NCBI GenBank assembly: GCA_023269915.1
Contig: JAGDWZ010000018.1
Span: forward strand, 1 to 33,362
Length of the DNA: 33,362 nucleotides
Direction of reading: 5' to 3'
Source of the DNA: Hydrogenobaculum sp.
GTDB taxonomy: Bacteria; Aquificota; Aquificia; Aquificales; Aquificaceae
The notes beneath the pieces are model-generated. The model was not told the DNA's origin. It was given only the letters and a program-made list of their open reading frames with translations, and did not search any database. This document shows, piece after piece, positions 1 to 8,093 of the stretch. Position 1 is the first letter of the stretch, and the number at the start of each line of letters is the position of its first letter. The translations under genes were made by a program, and so were the position numbers.

Positions 1-96
1 TTCTTACCTATTTGTATACTCATGCAATAGGCTATAGCTTTTTCAGGACTGGTTAGGGGGAAATATGGGGTTAATTTCTCACTCGAGGTATGAATA

Positions 97-105
97 TGGT
101 ATATT
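97..105 (+). promoter_or_regulatory. Possible extended -10 promoter of the polysaccharide export genes
   Basis: TGGTATATT forms an extended -10 element (TG at 97-98, TATATT at 100-105), 12 bases before the ATG at 118. I see no good -35 element and no Shine-Dalgarno sequence before the ATG. The first 96 bases of the window hold nothing I recognise. Confidence 0.4.
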
Positions 106-117
106 ATATATAGATAT

Positions 118-2499
118 ATGAAAAAGCTTTTTGCATTTTTGTTTTTACTTTTAAACATAAGTGTTTTTGCTACTCCGCTGCTTCCACCTCTTCGGGCTAT
201 TTTATCAAACAACGATAAACCCTTTAAAGGCCAAAAATCAAAGTCCCCAAAAAAGAAAAAGCACGTACCTATACCTTATATCGCTAAACCTATTAAACTT
301 GGAATAAGTACTATAGAAAAAAAATACTATGAGCTTTACAAGGATATATTATGCGTAAACTCTGGTAAAGCTTGTAAACCTTTAAAGCAATATGGATACG
401 ATTTTTTCATCAATAGAAAGCCAAATCCGAATCTTTTAGGTTCTGTAAGTCAAAATTACATACTTGGTCCAGGGGATGTGATAACCATATATATATACGG
501 AGCGCCATCGGATATATTGGGTTTTCCCAGTGAGATAAAAGATGTGGCTATAAACAGGGAAGGTATAATAAACTTGCCTTTAATAGGTACAATACCGGTA
601 TGGGGTAAAACTTTGTCCCAATTAGACAAAATCCTCGAGGCAGCTATAAGTAAAAAGTTTAAAAATGTTAGGGTGAGTGTGTCTTTGGATAAACTAAGAC
701 AATTTAGCGTATATGTTTCTGGATTTGTCAGATATCCGGGCCCTGTTATAGTAAATCAAACTTATACCGTTGTGGATGCCCTAATACTTGCCGGAGGAAT
801 ATTAAGAAATGGTAGTTTAAGAGATATTGTCCTTACGCGGGAAGATGGGACTAAAATAAATATAGATTTATACAAACTTCTACTAGAAGGCAAACCTATA
901 GATATACACCTAAAAGATGGGGATACACTGTATGTTCCACCCATAGGAAATACGGTGGCTATAGCTGGGGCTGTGAAAAGTCCTGGTATATACGAGATAA
1001 AAAAAAATGAAAATCTTTTAGAGCTTCTTAATATAATCGGTGGACCTCAGTTTTTTGCTTTTAATAAGAATATAAAACTAATAAGCGTAAAAAACGGTAC
1101 ATTAAATGTATCGTCTTATTCGCTAAACGACGAAAAATTTTTGAAAAGTCCACTTAAAAATGGAGATTTTATATACTTTGGTTCTATAGCAAAAGCCTTG
1201 AAACACACTATTATAGTAAGAGGGGCTGTTTTGTTCCCGGGTGTTTACTCTACTTCAAAAACTCCAGACCTCAAAGCTCTCATTGAAAAAGCTCGCATAT
1301 CCTCAAAGACCAATTTAAACTATGCTACACTCATAGAGAATAAAGATGTTATAACATTTTCCCCAGAAGATGTAATAAACGGCACTTACAATCATAAATT
1401 ACATACTGGTGATGAGGTAATTTTTTACGATAAATGGATATTTAAACCCATAGTGATAAGTGGTAAATATATAAAAAAATCTCTAAAAGTAAATTATTAT
1501 CCGGGTATTACTATTTTAAGAGCTCTAAAAAATGTAAAATATACGATAGCTCCTTCTGAATTAAAAGCCTATGTTTTTCACAAATCTGGGAAAATAGATA
1601 TGGTTTATCTAAGAAACCTACTATATAGAGGAACACCTTTAGGAGATGTAAAATTATATCCCGGGGATATAGTGCTCATAAAAAAGGTGAAACCTACAGA
1701 TTATACAAGATCCATTACCATACTGGGTGAGGTGAAAAGGCCCGGTGTTTACAATATAAAAAACGGTGAAAGGCTTTATGATGCTATACTAGAAGCTGGA
1801 GGATACAAGAAAGACGCCTATCCAAAAGCTATTGTTTTTATAAGGCCCTCCATTCAAAAGCTTCAATATCAAAATATTCAGCAAGCTATAGTGAATTTAG
1901 AAAACTCTTTAATGAATTCTTCTCAAGGTAGAATATCCGCCACCGCTGAGAACTCCCAAGAAGCTCAGTCTATACAAAACCAGCTTATGCAAGAGCAGGT
2001 AAATTATATAAACTATTTGATAAAAACCGTAAAAAAAGGACTTGGTAGAATATCGCTTGATATACCACCAAAACTAAACGAGCTTAAAAATTCTACCCAG
2101 AACATACTTTTAGAACCCGGAGATTACATATATATTCCACCAAAGCCTCAGTATGTGCTTATAACTGGCTCTGTTTACAATCAGATAGCCATGCCTTATA
2201 TACCAAATAAAACGTTAAAGTGGTATGTATCTCAGGTAGGAGGTTTTAAAGAAGGAGCTAATAAATCTGGGGTTTATATAATAAGAGCAAATGGAAGAAT
2301 AGTATCAGCCAAACAACAAGAGCATCTTTTTGGATTTTTCGGTAACAACTTTTACAATACTATTATAAAACCCGGAGATACCATAGTTATACCTCCAAAA
2401 TTTGAAGCAAATATATTGTGGATACCCCTTATAAGAGATATAACTCAGATTATATTCCAATCTTTGTCCGCCGTGGCTCTCATAAAATATGTCTATTAA
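118..2499 (+). CDS. Polysaccharide export outer-membrane protein with multiple SLBB domains (OPX/Wza class)
   Basis: Likely forms the outer-membrane or periplasmic exit channel for a surface polysaccharide. Residues 1-18 look like a signal peptide (Lys-Lys, then a hydrophobic run ending VFA). There is no lipobox Cys, unlike Wza. A Poly_export domain follows, opening with YILGPGDVITIYIYG near residue 114. Repeated SLBB motifs come next, each with a G-x-V-x-x-PG core and a later AGG or GG: VSGFVRYPG, AIAGAVKSPGIY, VRGAVLFPGVY, ILGEVKRPGVY and a final weaker ITGSVY. At 793 residues it is about twice the length of Wza because of the extra SLBB units. The last 11 bases overlap the Wzz-like gene, so the two are probably cotranslated. 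The ATG is the first in frame and directly precedes the signal peptide. Confidence 0.9.
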   Translation: MKKLFAFLFLLLNISVFATPLLPPLRAILSNNDKPFKGQKSKSPKKKKHVPIPYIAKPIKLGISTIEKKYYELYKDILCVNSGKACKPLKQYGYDFFINRKPNPNLLGSVSQNYILGPGDVITIYIYGAPSDILGFPSEIKDVAINREGIINLPLIGTIPVWGKTLSQLDKILEAAISKKFKNVRVSVSLDKLRQFSVYVSGFVRYPGPVIVNQTYTVVDALILAGGILRNGSLRDIVLTREDGTKINIDLYKLLLEGKPIDIHLKDGDTLYVPPIGNTVAIAGAVKSPGIYEIKKNENLLELLNIIGGPQFFAFNKNIKLISVKNGTLNVSSYSLNDEKFLKSPLKNGDFIYFGSIAKALKHTIIVRGAVLFPGVYSTSKTPDLKALIEKARISSKTNLNYATLIENKDVITFSPEDVINGTYNHKLHTGDEVIFYDKWIFKPIVISGKYIKKSLKVNYYPGITILRALKNVKYTIAPSELKAYVFHKSGKIDMVYLRNLLYRGTPLGDVKLYPGDIVLIKKVKPTDYTRSITILGEVKRPGVYNIKNGERLYDAILEAGGYKKDAYPKAIVFIRPSIQKLQYQNIQQAIVNLENSLMNSSQGRISATAENSQEAQSIQNQLMQEQVNYINYLIKTVKKGLGRISLDIPPKLNELKNSTQNILLEPGDYIYIPPKPQYVLITGSVYNQIAMPYIPNKTLKWYVSQVGGFKEGANKSGVYIIRANGRIVSAKQQEHLFGFFGNNFYNTIIKPGDTIVIPPKFEANILWIPLIRDITQIIFQSLSAVALIKYVY

Positions 2500-3418
2500 T
2501 ATGGAAAGAGAGAAAAATGTAGATTTGATCGAACTTTTTCTTATACTCTGGAAACATAGGATAACATTTTTAGCTTCTATACTCTTAATAAACATAGTTG
2601 GATTTTTGATAATATCTGGGATCACGCCGAAATATGAATCAAAATCATCCATAATACCTCTTGATAACGGCAGCAACATACCAAATTACCCAGGCTTTGG
2701 ACTTCCTATAAAAAGCTCTGACAAAAAAGTGATAGCTATATTAAAAAGCAGAACCATTCGAAAAAGAGTGGCTAAAGAATTAAAGCTATTTGCCAACGAA
2801 GAAGTGGCGATAAACAAACTAAAACAAATGGTAAAGATAGACCAAGATCCAAATTTAAGCACTATATACATTATAACTAGGTGTAAGAATCCAAAATTAG
2901 CCAAAATGATAAACGAAAGCTATCTTAAAAACCTAAGGCAAATTTTAGATGAGAAAAACCTAAGCATATACGAAAAAAATCTTACATACATATCTTCTCA
3001 GCTTCAACAGACAGCGGATAAAATAAAAAAAGATATGGAAGATCTTGTAGCCCTTCAGAAAAAATACGGATTTGTATTACCGCCTTTTGGCAGAAGCCCA
3101 GAGGCTTTGACGTCATTTTTTGGAGCTTTTGAACAAGGTGGTACCCAAGCTGCGGATATCATTACAAATATATTTACACTAGAGTCAAAGTACAATGTGC
3201 TAAAATCTGAGTACTATCAAACGGAATATCAAGCCTTAAAACATCATATATACATAGAAGTGTTAGACCCGCCAAACCTACCTCTTGGGCCTTCTTACCC
3301 AAATAAACATTTTTTATATATGGTGGTGTTTGTAAGCTCTATATTCTTTTCTATATTTTTGGCGTTTTTGAAAGAATTTTTAGATAAATTTACAGAACGG
3401 CTCAAAAACCAAAAATAG
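2489..3418 (+). CDS. Wzz-type polysaccharide chain-length determinant (PCP protein)
   Basis: An inner-membrane polysaccharide co-polymerase that should set polymer length with the neighbouring export protein. The layout is typical: a short cytoplasmic N-terminus, a first membrane segment at about residues 28-50, a long mostly helical periplasmic region (about 60-270), the Pro-rich stretch DPPNLPLGPSYPNK just before a second membrane segment (about 280-298), and a basic tail. No Walker-type tyrosine-kinase domain is fused, so this is the short Wzz form and not a Wzc. The start overlaps the export gene by 11 bases. A second ATG four codons downstream is also possible. Which polymer it serves is inference; the operon at 4718-14426 is the obvious candidate. 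Confidence 0.85.
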   Translation: MSINMEREKNVDLIELFLILWKHRITFLASILLINIVGFLIISGITPKYESKSSIIPLDNGSNIPNYPGFGLPIKSSDKKVIAILKSRTIRKRVAKELKLFANEEVAINKLKQMVKIDQDPNLSTIYIITRCKNPKLAKMINESYLKNLRQILDEKNLSIYEKNLTYISSQLQQTADKIKKDMEDLVALQKKYGFVLPPFGRSPEALTSFFGAFEQGGTQAADIITNIFTLESKYNVLKSEYYQTEYQALKHHIYIEVLDPPNLPLGPSYPNKHFLYMVVFVSSIFFSIFLAFLKEFLDKFTERLKNQK

Positions 3419-3429
3419 GGCAGGGCAGT

Positions 3430-3706
3430 TTAATAGTTTAATAGATTTTTCAAAAATACGTAGGCAGGTTCTTTCTTGTATTTTGTCCTTATTATGTCTA
3501 AAAGCTTTAAAATATATTGCTATGTTATAAAAACATCGTATTTTGCTCTATGAAGTCTTTCGTACTTGATATTTAAAAAATCTGCTACCAATGAGAGTTT
3601 ATATGTTTTAGATTTGGTATAAGTTTTTTTGGAAAGTTCTAAAATGCATATAGTAGGCGGGCTGAGTCGCTTTTTAAATGTGTTTGGTAAGTTTGATTTA
3701 GAAAAG
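3430..3706 (-). pseudogene. 3' remnant of a DnaQ-type 3'-5' exonuclease gene
   Basis: Read on the minus strand, this resembles the C-terminal half of DNA polymerase III epsilon-like exonucleases. ICILELSKKTY is followed by YKLSLVADFLNI and ERLHRAKYDV, matching the family's TLxLxKK, YxLxxLAxxLGI and HRAxxDA region. The Exo I and Exo II motifs are missing because the 5' part is cut off at the IS end (3707). A TAG at 3520-3522 interrupts the frame. The same frame then runs on as QYILKLLDIIRTKYKK to a stop at 3430-3432, which fits the end of the family, so the TAG looks like an inactivating nonsense mutation. The open frame upstream to 3741 is only a chance fusion into the IS terminus. Confidence 0.6.
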
Positions 3707-3739
3707 TGTATAAGTTCAAGTACATCGTGAATACCTACC
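3707..3739 (+). repeat. Terminal inverted repeat of IS copy 1 (transposase 3' side)
   Basis: TGTATAAGTTCA, then a variable core, then the inner block GAATACCTACC. It pairs with 4691-4724 and matches both ends of the element at 14449-14918. Confidence 0.7.
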
Positions 3740-3801
3740 ACAAAAAATTATTACACATATCTACAACCTTACTCCAGAATTAGTTTCTTTATTTCCATAA
3801 A

Positions 3802-3819
3802 CTGTGGTATGCTTGTAGT
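3802..3819 (-). repeat. ACAAG-motif copy 1
   Basis: On the minus strand ACTACAAGCATACCACAG. It adds six codons in frame between TPAEV and FMEIKKL of the transposase. Confidence 0.6.
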
Positions 3820-3848
3820 CACTTCAGCAGGAGTCACATATCCTAAAG

Positions 3849-3867
3849 ACAAGTCTGCCACAGTCTC
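3849..3867 (+). repeat. ACAAG-motif copy 2 (reversed)
   Basis: ACAAGTCTGCCACAGTCTC on the plus strand, the only copy opposite to the transposase. It inserts ETVADL between RPHY and SLGYVTP, 18 bases in frame. Confidence 0.6.
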
Positions 3868-4011
3868 ATAATGTGGTCTTACAAAGTTGAATTTTTCTAT
3901 GTAATTTCTTAAGAGGTTATTTAGATGAACTATTGGATACTCTATGCCTTCTATAAACCATAATTCTTCCTCTATAGTTCTTATAACTCTCTCAACATTA
4001 GCATTTGTTTT

Positions 4012-4030
4012 ATCGCGTGGGCATACTTGT
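4012..4030 (-). repeat. ACAAG-motif copy 3
   Basis: On the minus strand ACAAGTATGCCCACGCGAT. It separates PRTP from KTNANVER, which are contiguous in related transposases. The 19 bases shift the frame. Confidence 0.65.
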
Positions 4031-4096
4031 AGGAGTTCTTGGATAGCTGTAATAATGCTCTATACCTATTTCTCCAAGGTATTCTTCAAATTCTAA

Positions 4097-4114
4097 TCCG
4101 TGGCAAACTTGTCC
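4097..4114 (-). repeat. ACAAG-motif copy 4
   Basis: On the minus strand GGACAAGTTTGCCACGGA, just after DNGTEFM. The frame is lost here and resumes as EFEEYLGEIG. Confidence 0.6.
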
Positions 4115-4516
4115 ATAAACTCTGTACCATTATCCGTTTGTATTTTAGAAATGCTAAATCCAAAATATTTCATAACTTCTTGGATAAAGAGCTTGGTATT
4201 TATTGATGTTTTATTCTCGTAAACTTTTGCAAATACAAGTCTGCTGTATTTGTCTATAGCTGTGTATTGGTAATAGGTTACACCTCTTAACACAAGATGC
4301 TTTAGGTCTATTTGCACTACCTCACCAGGATATCTAGCTCTTAAGCTTGTTTTAGTTCTTCTTCTGTTTTTGCTGTGCTGTTTTGTTTTTTGCTTTATAC
4401 TCTTCGTCCTTTCAATAAGTCTAAAGGTCTTTAACAGTCTATAGACTGTTGATGGAGATAATTGTATCCCCTTTTCTTTTTCTAAATACCTTGCTATTTT
4501 CTTCTTGCTCCAACGC

Positions 4517-4530
4517 CGTGGCATACTTGT
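4517..4530 (-). repeat. ACAAG-motif copy 5
   Basis: On the minus strand ACAAGTATGCCACG. It joins the N-terminal TCRHFG-like piece to RWSKKK, so it sits at the joint of an internal deletion. It also supplies the apparent ATG of the open piece at 4093-4524. Confidence 0.6.
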
Positions 4531-4568
4531 CCAAAGTGTCTACATGTCTTGGTTATATTACATAATTG

Positions 4569-4582
4569 CGTGGCAGACTTGT
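4569..4582 (-). repeat. ACAAG-motif copy 6
   Basis: On the minus strand ACAAGTCTGCCACG, right after an AAGGAGGTG sequence. About 150 bases of the N-terminal region present in IS copy 2 are missing just beyond it. Confidence 0.6.
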
Positions 4583-4690
4583 CACCTCCTTTTTCATCAC
4601 CTCCCTTCTAATGTTATGTGAGTTCTTCCTAAATTTTTAACCATAAAAACTTACCTTCTTAATGTGTTGGTTTATAAAAAATTTTAACAA

Positions 4691-4724
4691 AGGTAAGTGT
4701 CTATAGTATATATGAACTTATATA
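4691..4724 (-). repeat. Terminal inverted repeat of IS copy 1 (transposase 5' side)
   Basis: Read on the minus strand it starts TATATAAGTTCA and ends with GACACTTACCT. It is the partner of 3707-3739. Its outer bases overlap the end of the adjacent glycosyltransferase gene and provide that gene's TAA. Confidence 0.7.
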
Positions 4725-5809
4725 CTTTTGTATAGATTCACAATAAGATTGACCGTATTGGTTATGTCAAACTCTTGAAATCTTTCAAAAGAGGCTTTAG
4801 AAAAACGATCATACATGTCTTTATCAGATAATATTTTTATAATTGCATCCGCTATCGCCTTTGGATCTTTTGGGGGCACCACTAATCCAGTTTGATTATC
4901 CTTGTTAATATATGTAAGCCCAGAACCATAAACGTTGGTTGTAATCAAAGGTTTTTTATAATAAAGGGCTTCCACGAGCACTATACCAAAAGACTCCGCC
5001 CTTCCAATGGAAGGAAGGCAAAAGATATCGCAGTTTTTTAAAAAAGGGTTTATATTTTCCACTTCCCCTAAAAGAATTATTCTTTGTTCTAAATTTCTAG
5101 ATTTTATCATATTGTTTAATTTATCAAACAAATATCCATCTCCTATAATTAGTATTAAAAAATCATCTGGTAGATATTTAGCAGATTCTATAAGATACTC
5201 AAAACCTTTATAATACACCAGCCTGCCTATGGAAAGTATTATTTTTTTGCCTTTTAATTTATCTTTTATACTGTTATATTTATAATCAAAAGATGTATCT
5301 TCTAATCTTTTAGTATCCACCCCTAGGGGTATTATAGCGGTTTTATCTTTAAACTCCTTCAATTGTTCAGACGTATCTAAATAATCTTGCAAAGCACATA
5401 TTATTTTAGAGGCTTTCTGGAGAGCCCTTTGCTGAAATGGTTTATAAAACCTATAAAACAGCTTTTGCTTTATTATATCAGATTGCCACTGAATCACCAC
5501 AGGTTTATTTGTGAAAAAACTGAGCACTTCCGCCAGCGGGTTTGGAGTATGAATGTGAATAATATCATAATTATTTTGCACTTTTAAAAAATATCTAACC
5601 AAAGCCAAAGAAAAGGGTGCTGAGAAAAAAACACCATCGGTTTTAAAAGCAAAATACATTAGATTTTCGTTTTTATAGGTGTGTTTATCGAAGCAAAATA
5701 GGTGGGCTTCCACACCATTTTTATTCAAATGTCTTACGAGATCTTGAGCAAATGTCTCCATCCCACCTTTAGCAGGAGGGCAAAATTTTCCTATATGAAG
5801 TACCTTCAT
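4718..5809 (-). CDS. GT4-family glycosyltransferase (GT-B fold)
   Basis: Transfers a sugar from a nucleotide donor to a growing glycan on the cytoplasmic side of the membrane; donor and acceptor are unknown. The N-terminal acceptor domain opens MKVLHIGKFCPPAKGGMETF, a typical GT4 start with the Gly-rich loop. The donor domain has ILSIGRLVYYKGFEYLIESA near residue 195 and the EX7E motif ESFGIVLVE near residue 270, followed by GLVVPPKDP. At 363 residues it is of normal length. It is the last gene of the operon, overlapping the previous one by 4 bp. Its stop codon lies inside the IS terminal repeat, so the final residues may have been altered by the insertion. Confidence 0.88.
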   Translation of the reverse strand: MKVLHIGKFCPPAKGGMETFAQDLVRHLNKNGVEAHLFCFDKHTYKNENLMYFAFKTDGVFFSAPFSLALVRYFLKVQNNYDIIHIHTPNPLAEVLSFFTNKPVVIQWQSDIIKQKLFYRFYKPFQQRALQKASKIICALQDYLDTSEQLKEFKDKTAIIPLGVDTKRLEDTSFDYKYNSIKDKLKGKKIILSIGRLVYYKGFEYLIESAKYLPDDFLILIIGDGYLFDKLNNMIKSRNLEQRIILLGEVENINPFLKNCDIFCLPSIGRAESFGIVLVEALYYKKPLITTNVYGSGLTYINKDNQTGLVVPPKDPKAIADAIIKILSDKDMYDRFSKASFERFQEFDITNTVNLIVNLYKSI

Positions 5810-6900
5810 CTACAACACACCTTATGAAAATAAGACAAATATTCTTCTATTATAGCATCTTTTCTATATTTAATTGATATACTCTTAGCGTCTCCTAAAA
5901 TTTTCTTTCTTATTTCTTCGTTATTCAACGTTATATCTATTTTCTTAGCTATATCCATCGTGTCAAAAGGGTCAAAGCAAGCTATAGAGCTTCCAAATAT
6001 TTCTCTTAACACCTCTATATTAGAGCTTATACTTACGCTTCCACAAGAGATTGCCTCTAAAAGAGTAAGACCAAACCCTTCGTACAAAGATGGAAGTATG
6101 AAAAGTTTTGCATGCTGATATAAACTTATAAGCTCTTCATCCGATGGGCGTTCTATCTCAACAACTTTGTCTTCTATACCGAGTGTTTTTATAGTCTGCT
6201 TTGCTTCATCATACTTAGATTTATCGTATGATCCTGCTATTACCAACTTCAAGTTTTTTTCTTTTATCATATTAAAAGCCAAAATAAGATTTTTAAGATT
6301 TTTATGTTTTTTTCTATTGCCCACAAAAAGTATGTAATCCTCTTTCAAGATGGGTTTTGTATATTGGTTTTTAGAAAATTTATCATCTATAAAAGCGTAG
6401 ATGGTTTTTACTTTGTTTAACTCAAACATCGATGTTAACTCCTTCTTTACAAAATCTGAACTAGTTATGATACCTTTTGAATATGTTAAGGCTCTTTTTA
6501 GATAAAATAGATAAGCTCTTGTTTTCAAGGGAGACCCTCGCCAATATTTAGTTAAAGGTATAAGATCAAATATTACGCTTATAGTATTTTTTGGTATATA
6601 GTAAGGTAGATTTATTTGAGGGTATAAAAATATATCCACTTTGTCTTCCAATTTTTTCAATATCTTACCTTGATTAAAAAACCCTTTTACGGAAAACTTT
6701 TCATAATCTACAAAGACGGGTTCTAGTATATGCTTATAATCTTTAAAATCCTCTTCAAAATATCTTTCTAAGGATTTTGGTACGCAGGTGTATATCTTTA
6801 TACCTCTTTTTAAAAATTCCTTGGTAATAAGCTCGTAATACCTTCCAAGCCCAGCTCCCTTATAAAAAAGACCATCAATATAAAGAATAGGTTCTCTCAT
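5806..6900 (-). CDS. GT4-family glycosyltransferase (GT-B fold)
   Basis: A second single-domain GT4 enzyme of 364 residues. It begins MREPILYIDGLFYKGAGLGR with the acceptor-side glycine loop. The donor domain has YILFVGNRKKHKNLKNLI near residue 190 and ends its active site with SLYEGFGLTLLEA (EX7E, about residue 272). This arrangement resembles mannosyl- and rhamnosyltransferases of O-antigen loci, but specificity cannot be read from sequence. It overlaps both neighbours by 4 bp (ATGA-type junctions), so translation is coupled. There is no signal peptide, and it probably acts at the inner face of the membrane. Confidence 0.88.
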   Translation of the reverse strand: MREPILYIDGLFYKGAGLGRYYELITKEFLKRGIKIYTCVPKSLERYFEEDFKDYKHILEPVFVDYEKFSVKGFFNQGKILKKLEDKVDIFLYPQINLPYYIPKNTISVIFDLIPLTKYWRGSPLKTRAYLFYLKRALTYSKGIITSSDFVKKELTSMFELNKVKTIYAFIDDKFSKNQYTKPILKEDYILFVGNRKKHKNLKNLILAFNMIKEKNLKLVIAGSYDKSKYDEAKQTIKTLGIEDKVVEIERPSDEELISLYQHAKLFILPSLYEGFGLTLLEAISCGSVSISSNIEVLREIFGSSIACFDPFDTMDIAKKIDITLNNEEIRKKILGDAKSISIKYRKDAIIEEYLSYFHKVCCR

Positions 6901-8093
6901 GATTTGTTGTTTATGGCTAAAAGTATCACAGAAAGATAAACGGTGTTAAACCATACAGAGGTTATTATGTATCCATAAGTCAACAATAGCATAGAAAATA
7001 ACACAAGCTTGATTCTCGAATCCCCTTTTTTGAAAGCCACTATAAAAGAATAAACCCAAAAGCTAGCCCCAACTAAACCACCATAAAAAAACGTGTCAGT
7101 GAGAGTGGACTCCGGATTTAAATTTGGAGGTATCTCTCCCTGTCTTTTAAGCCATCCAACGTATCTATTAAAATAAACCCCAATCCCCGTGTATCCATAT
7201 CCAAACAAAAATCCAAGAAGATTTTCTCTATATACATAAAAAATTGAAGAAAAATATTTTAAATGTCTTGATATGTCTTGATTAAACTTATCAGGATTTA
7301 TAAAAAGCCCTATATACAAAAAAACTAAAAAACTTAAAAATGTTAACAAAGCTATTACGCTAAATTTTACATGTGAGAAAAATAAGTTTATATTTTGAAA
7401 TAACTTAAATATTAAATAGGTCAAAACTGTTATAATAGAGGCCTTTGATATCGATAGTAGCATTCCTATAACCATTATAAGAAGTACTAACTTTTTAAAT
7501 TTGTATTTTACTATACCTTCATTTACCATTACAAAAGAAAGGGCTATGCCTGTTATAGAAAATCCTGGGTCCCAAGAAAGACCAGATGGCCTATAAAAAA
7601 CTATACCCTTTATATTTTGAAGGTTTACAAACGTATGACCCATAGCTTTTCCCAAGAGCGCCGGTGGGAAGATAGCTGTAGTAATAGTTTGGTTAAACTT
7701 TATAAAGTAGATATAATCTACCATGCAATACAAAGATGTTATTATACCGCTGTATGTAAAACCTTTTAAGTATATATATATTAGATTTTGGTCTATTTTA
7801 AAAGCTATAAACACGGTAAGAAGACACAGTAAAAATATTTGAGATGTTATAAGCCCGGCTGTTAAATTTGAATTTAGAGCTCCTATAAGAGTAGAAGCAT
7901 AGAACAATATACCAAGAGATAGTATAAAAATCTCTTTTTCCGATAAAAAAATGTTTTTTGTAAATATGATAAGTGTACCTAAGAAAAAGCAACCAAGTAA
8001 AAATATATGAGCCAGTATAAAACTATGAAAACTTGGTACCGCAAAAAGCGATACAACGCCAAATAAAAACATTAAAATTTTCATGAGCTCCAT
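6897..8093 (-). CDS. Wzy/WaaL-like polysaccharide polymerase or ligase (membrane protein)
   Basis: 398 residues with about ten hydrophobic segments along the chain, as in O-antigen polymerases and ligases. A longer hydrophilic loop, about residues 265-335, carries GFLFGYGYTGIGVYFNRY and NPESTLTDTFFYGGLVGAS. That pattern (GYG, then a conserved loop, then a Gly-rich helix) is usual in the Wzy/O-antigen ligase superfamily. Position in the middle of the glycosyltransferase operon, and a Wzz plus exporter nearby, favour polymerase over ligase. That is inference, since the two families are hard to separate by sequence. It overlaps the upstream gene by one base (TAATG) and the downstream gene by 4 bp. 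Confidence 0.75.
   Translation of the reverse strand: MELMKILMFLFGVVSLFAVPSFHSFILAHIFLLGCFFLGTLIIFTKNIFLSEKEIFILSLGILFYASTLIGALNSNLTAGLITSQIFLLCLLTVFIAFKIDQNLIYIYLKGFTYSGIITSLYCMVDYIYFIKFNQTITTAIFPPALLGKAMGHTFVNLQNIKGIVFYRPSGLSWDPGFSITGIALSFVMVNEGIVKYKFKKLVLLIMVIGMLLSISKASIITVLTYLIFKLFQNINLFFSHVKFSVIALLTFLSFLVFLYIGLFINPDKFNQDISRHLKYFSSIFYVYRENLLGFLFGYGYTGIGVYFNRYVGWLKRQGEIPPNLNPESTLTDTFFYGGLVGASFWVYSFIVAFKKGDSRIKLVLFSMLLLTYGYIITSVWFNTVYLSVILLAINNKS

Larger units (their letters stand above)
3769..4555 (-). pseudogene. Broken DDE transposase of IS copy 1
   Basis: The longest open piece (4093-4524) starts at RRWSKKKIARYLEKEK, a helix-turn-helix region, and contains the first catalytic Asp in PGEVVQIDLKHL and the second in IQTDNGTEF. 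The reading then shifts frame: EFEEYLGEIGIEHYYSYPRTP follows, then, after another shift, KTNANVERVIRTIEEELW with the catalytic Glu, then RPHY, LGYVTPAEV and the terminal FMEIKKLILE with its TAA at 3769-3771. The N-terminus is also shortened: a CRHFG-like piece near 4535 is joined straight to RRWSKKK. Each break coincides with a copy of the short ACAAG motif listed separately. It cannot make a full transposase as it stands. Confidence 0.75.
3707..4724 (-). mobile_element. Decayed insertion sequence, copy 1 (IS481-like, rve transposase)
   Basis: A 1018-bp element bounded by imperfect terminal inverted repeats that begin TGTATAAGTTCA at 3707 and, on the other strand, TATATAAGTTCA at 4724. Inside is a broken DDE (rve) transposase on the minus strand. 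The same ends and internal sequences recur in opposite orientation at 14449-14918, which confirms the boundaries. No target-site duplication is visible. The right terminus overlaps the stop codon of the glycosyltransferase gene ending at 4718. Family assignment rests on the GEVVQIDLKHL and QTDNGTEF motifs and is tentative. Confidence 0.75.

Noticed and set aside
1-60. End of an upstream gene at the left edge
   Set aside because: Short open frames exist in two registers but nothing supports coding.
3802-4582. The repeated ACAAG motifs as a CRISPR array
   Set aside because: Spacing is irregular (about 50 to 400 bases), the units are too short, one is inverted, and the sequence between them is transposase.
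3700-4730. Target-site duplication around IS copy 1
   Set aside because: The flanks (GAAAAG and CTTTTG) are inverted, not direct, so they may extend the terminal repeat but do not show a duplication.
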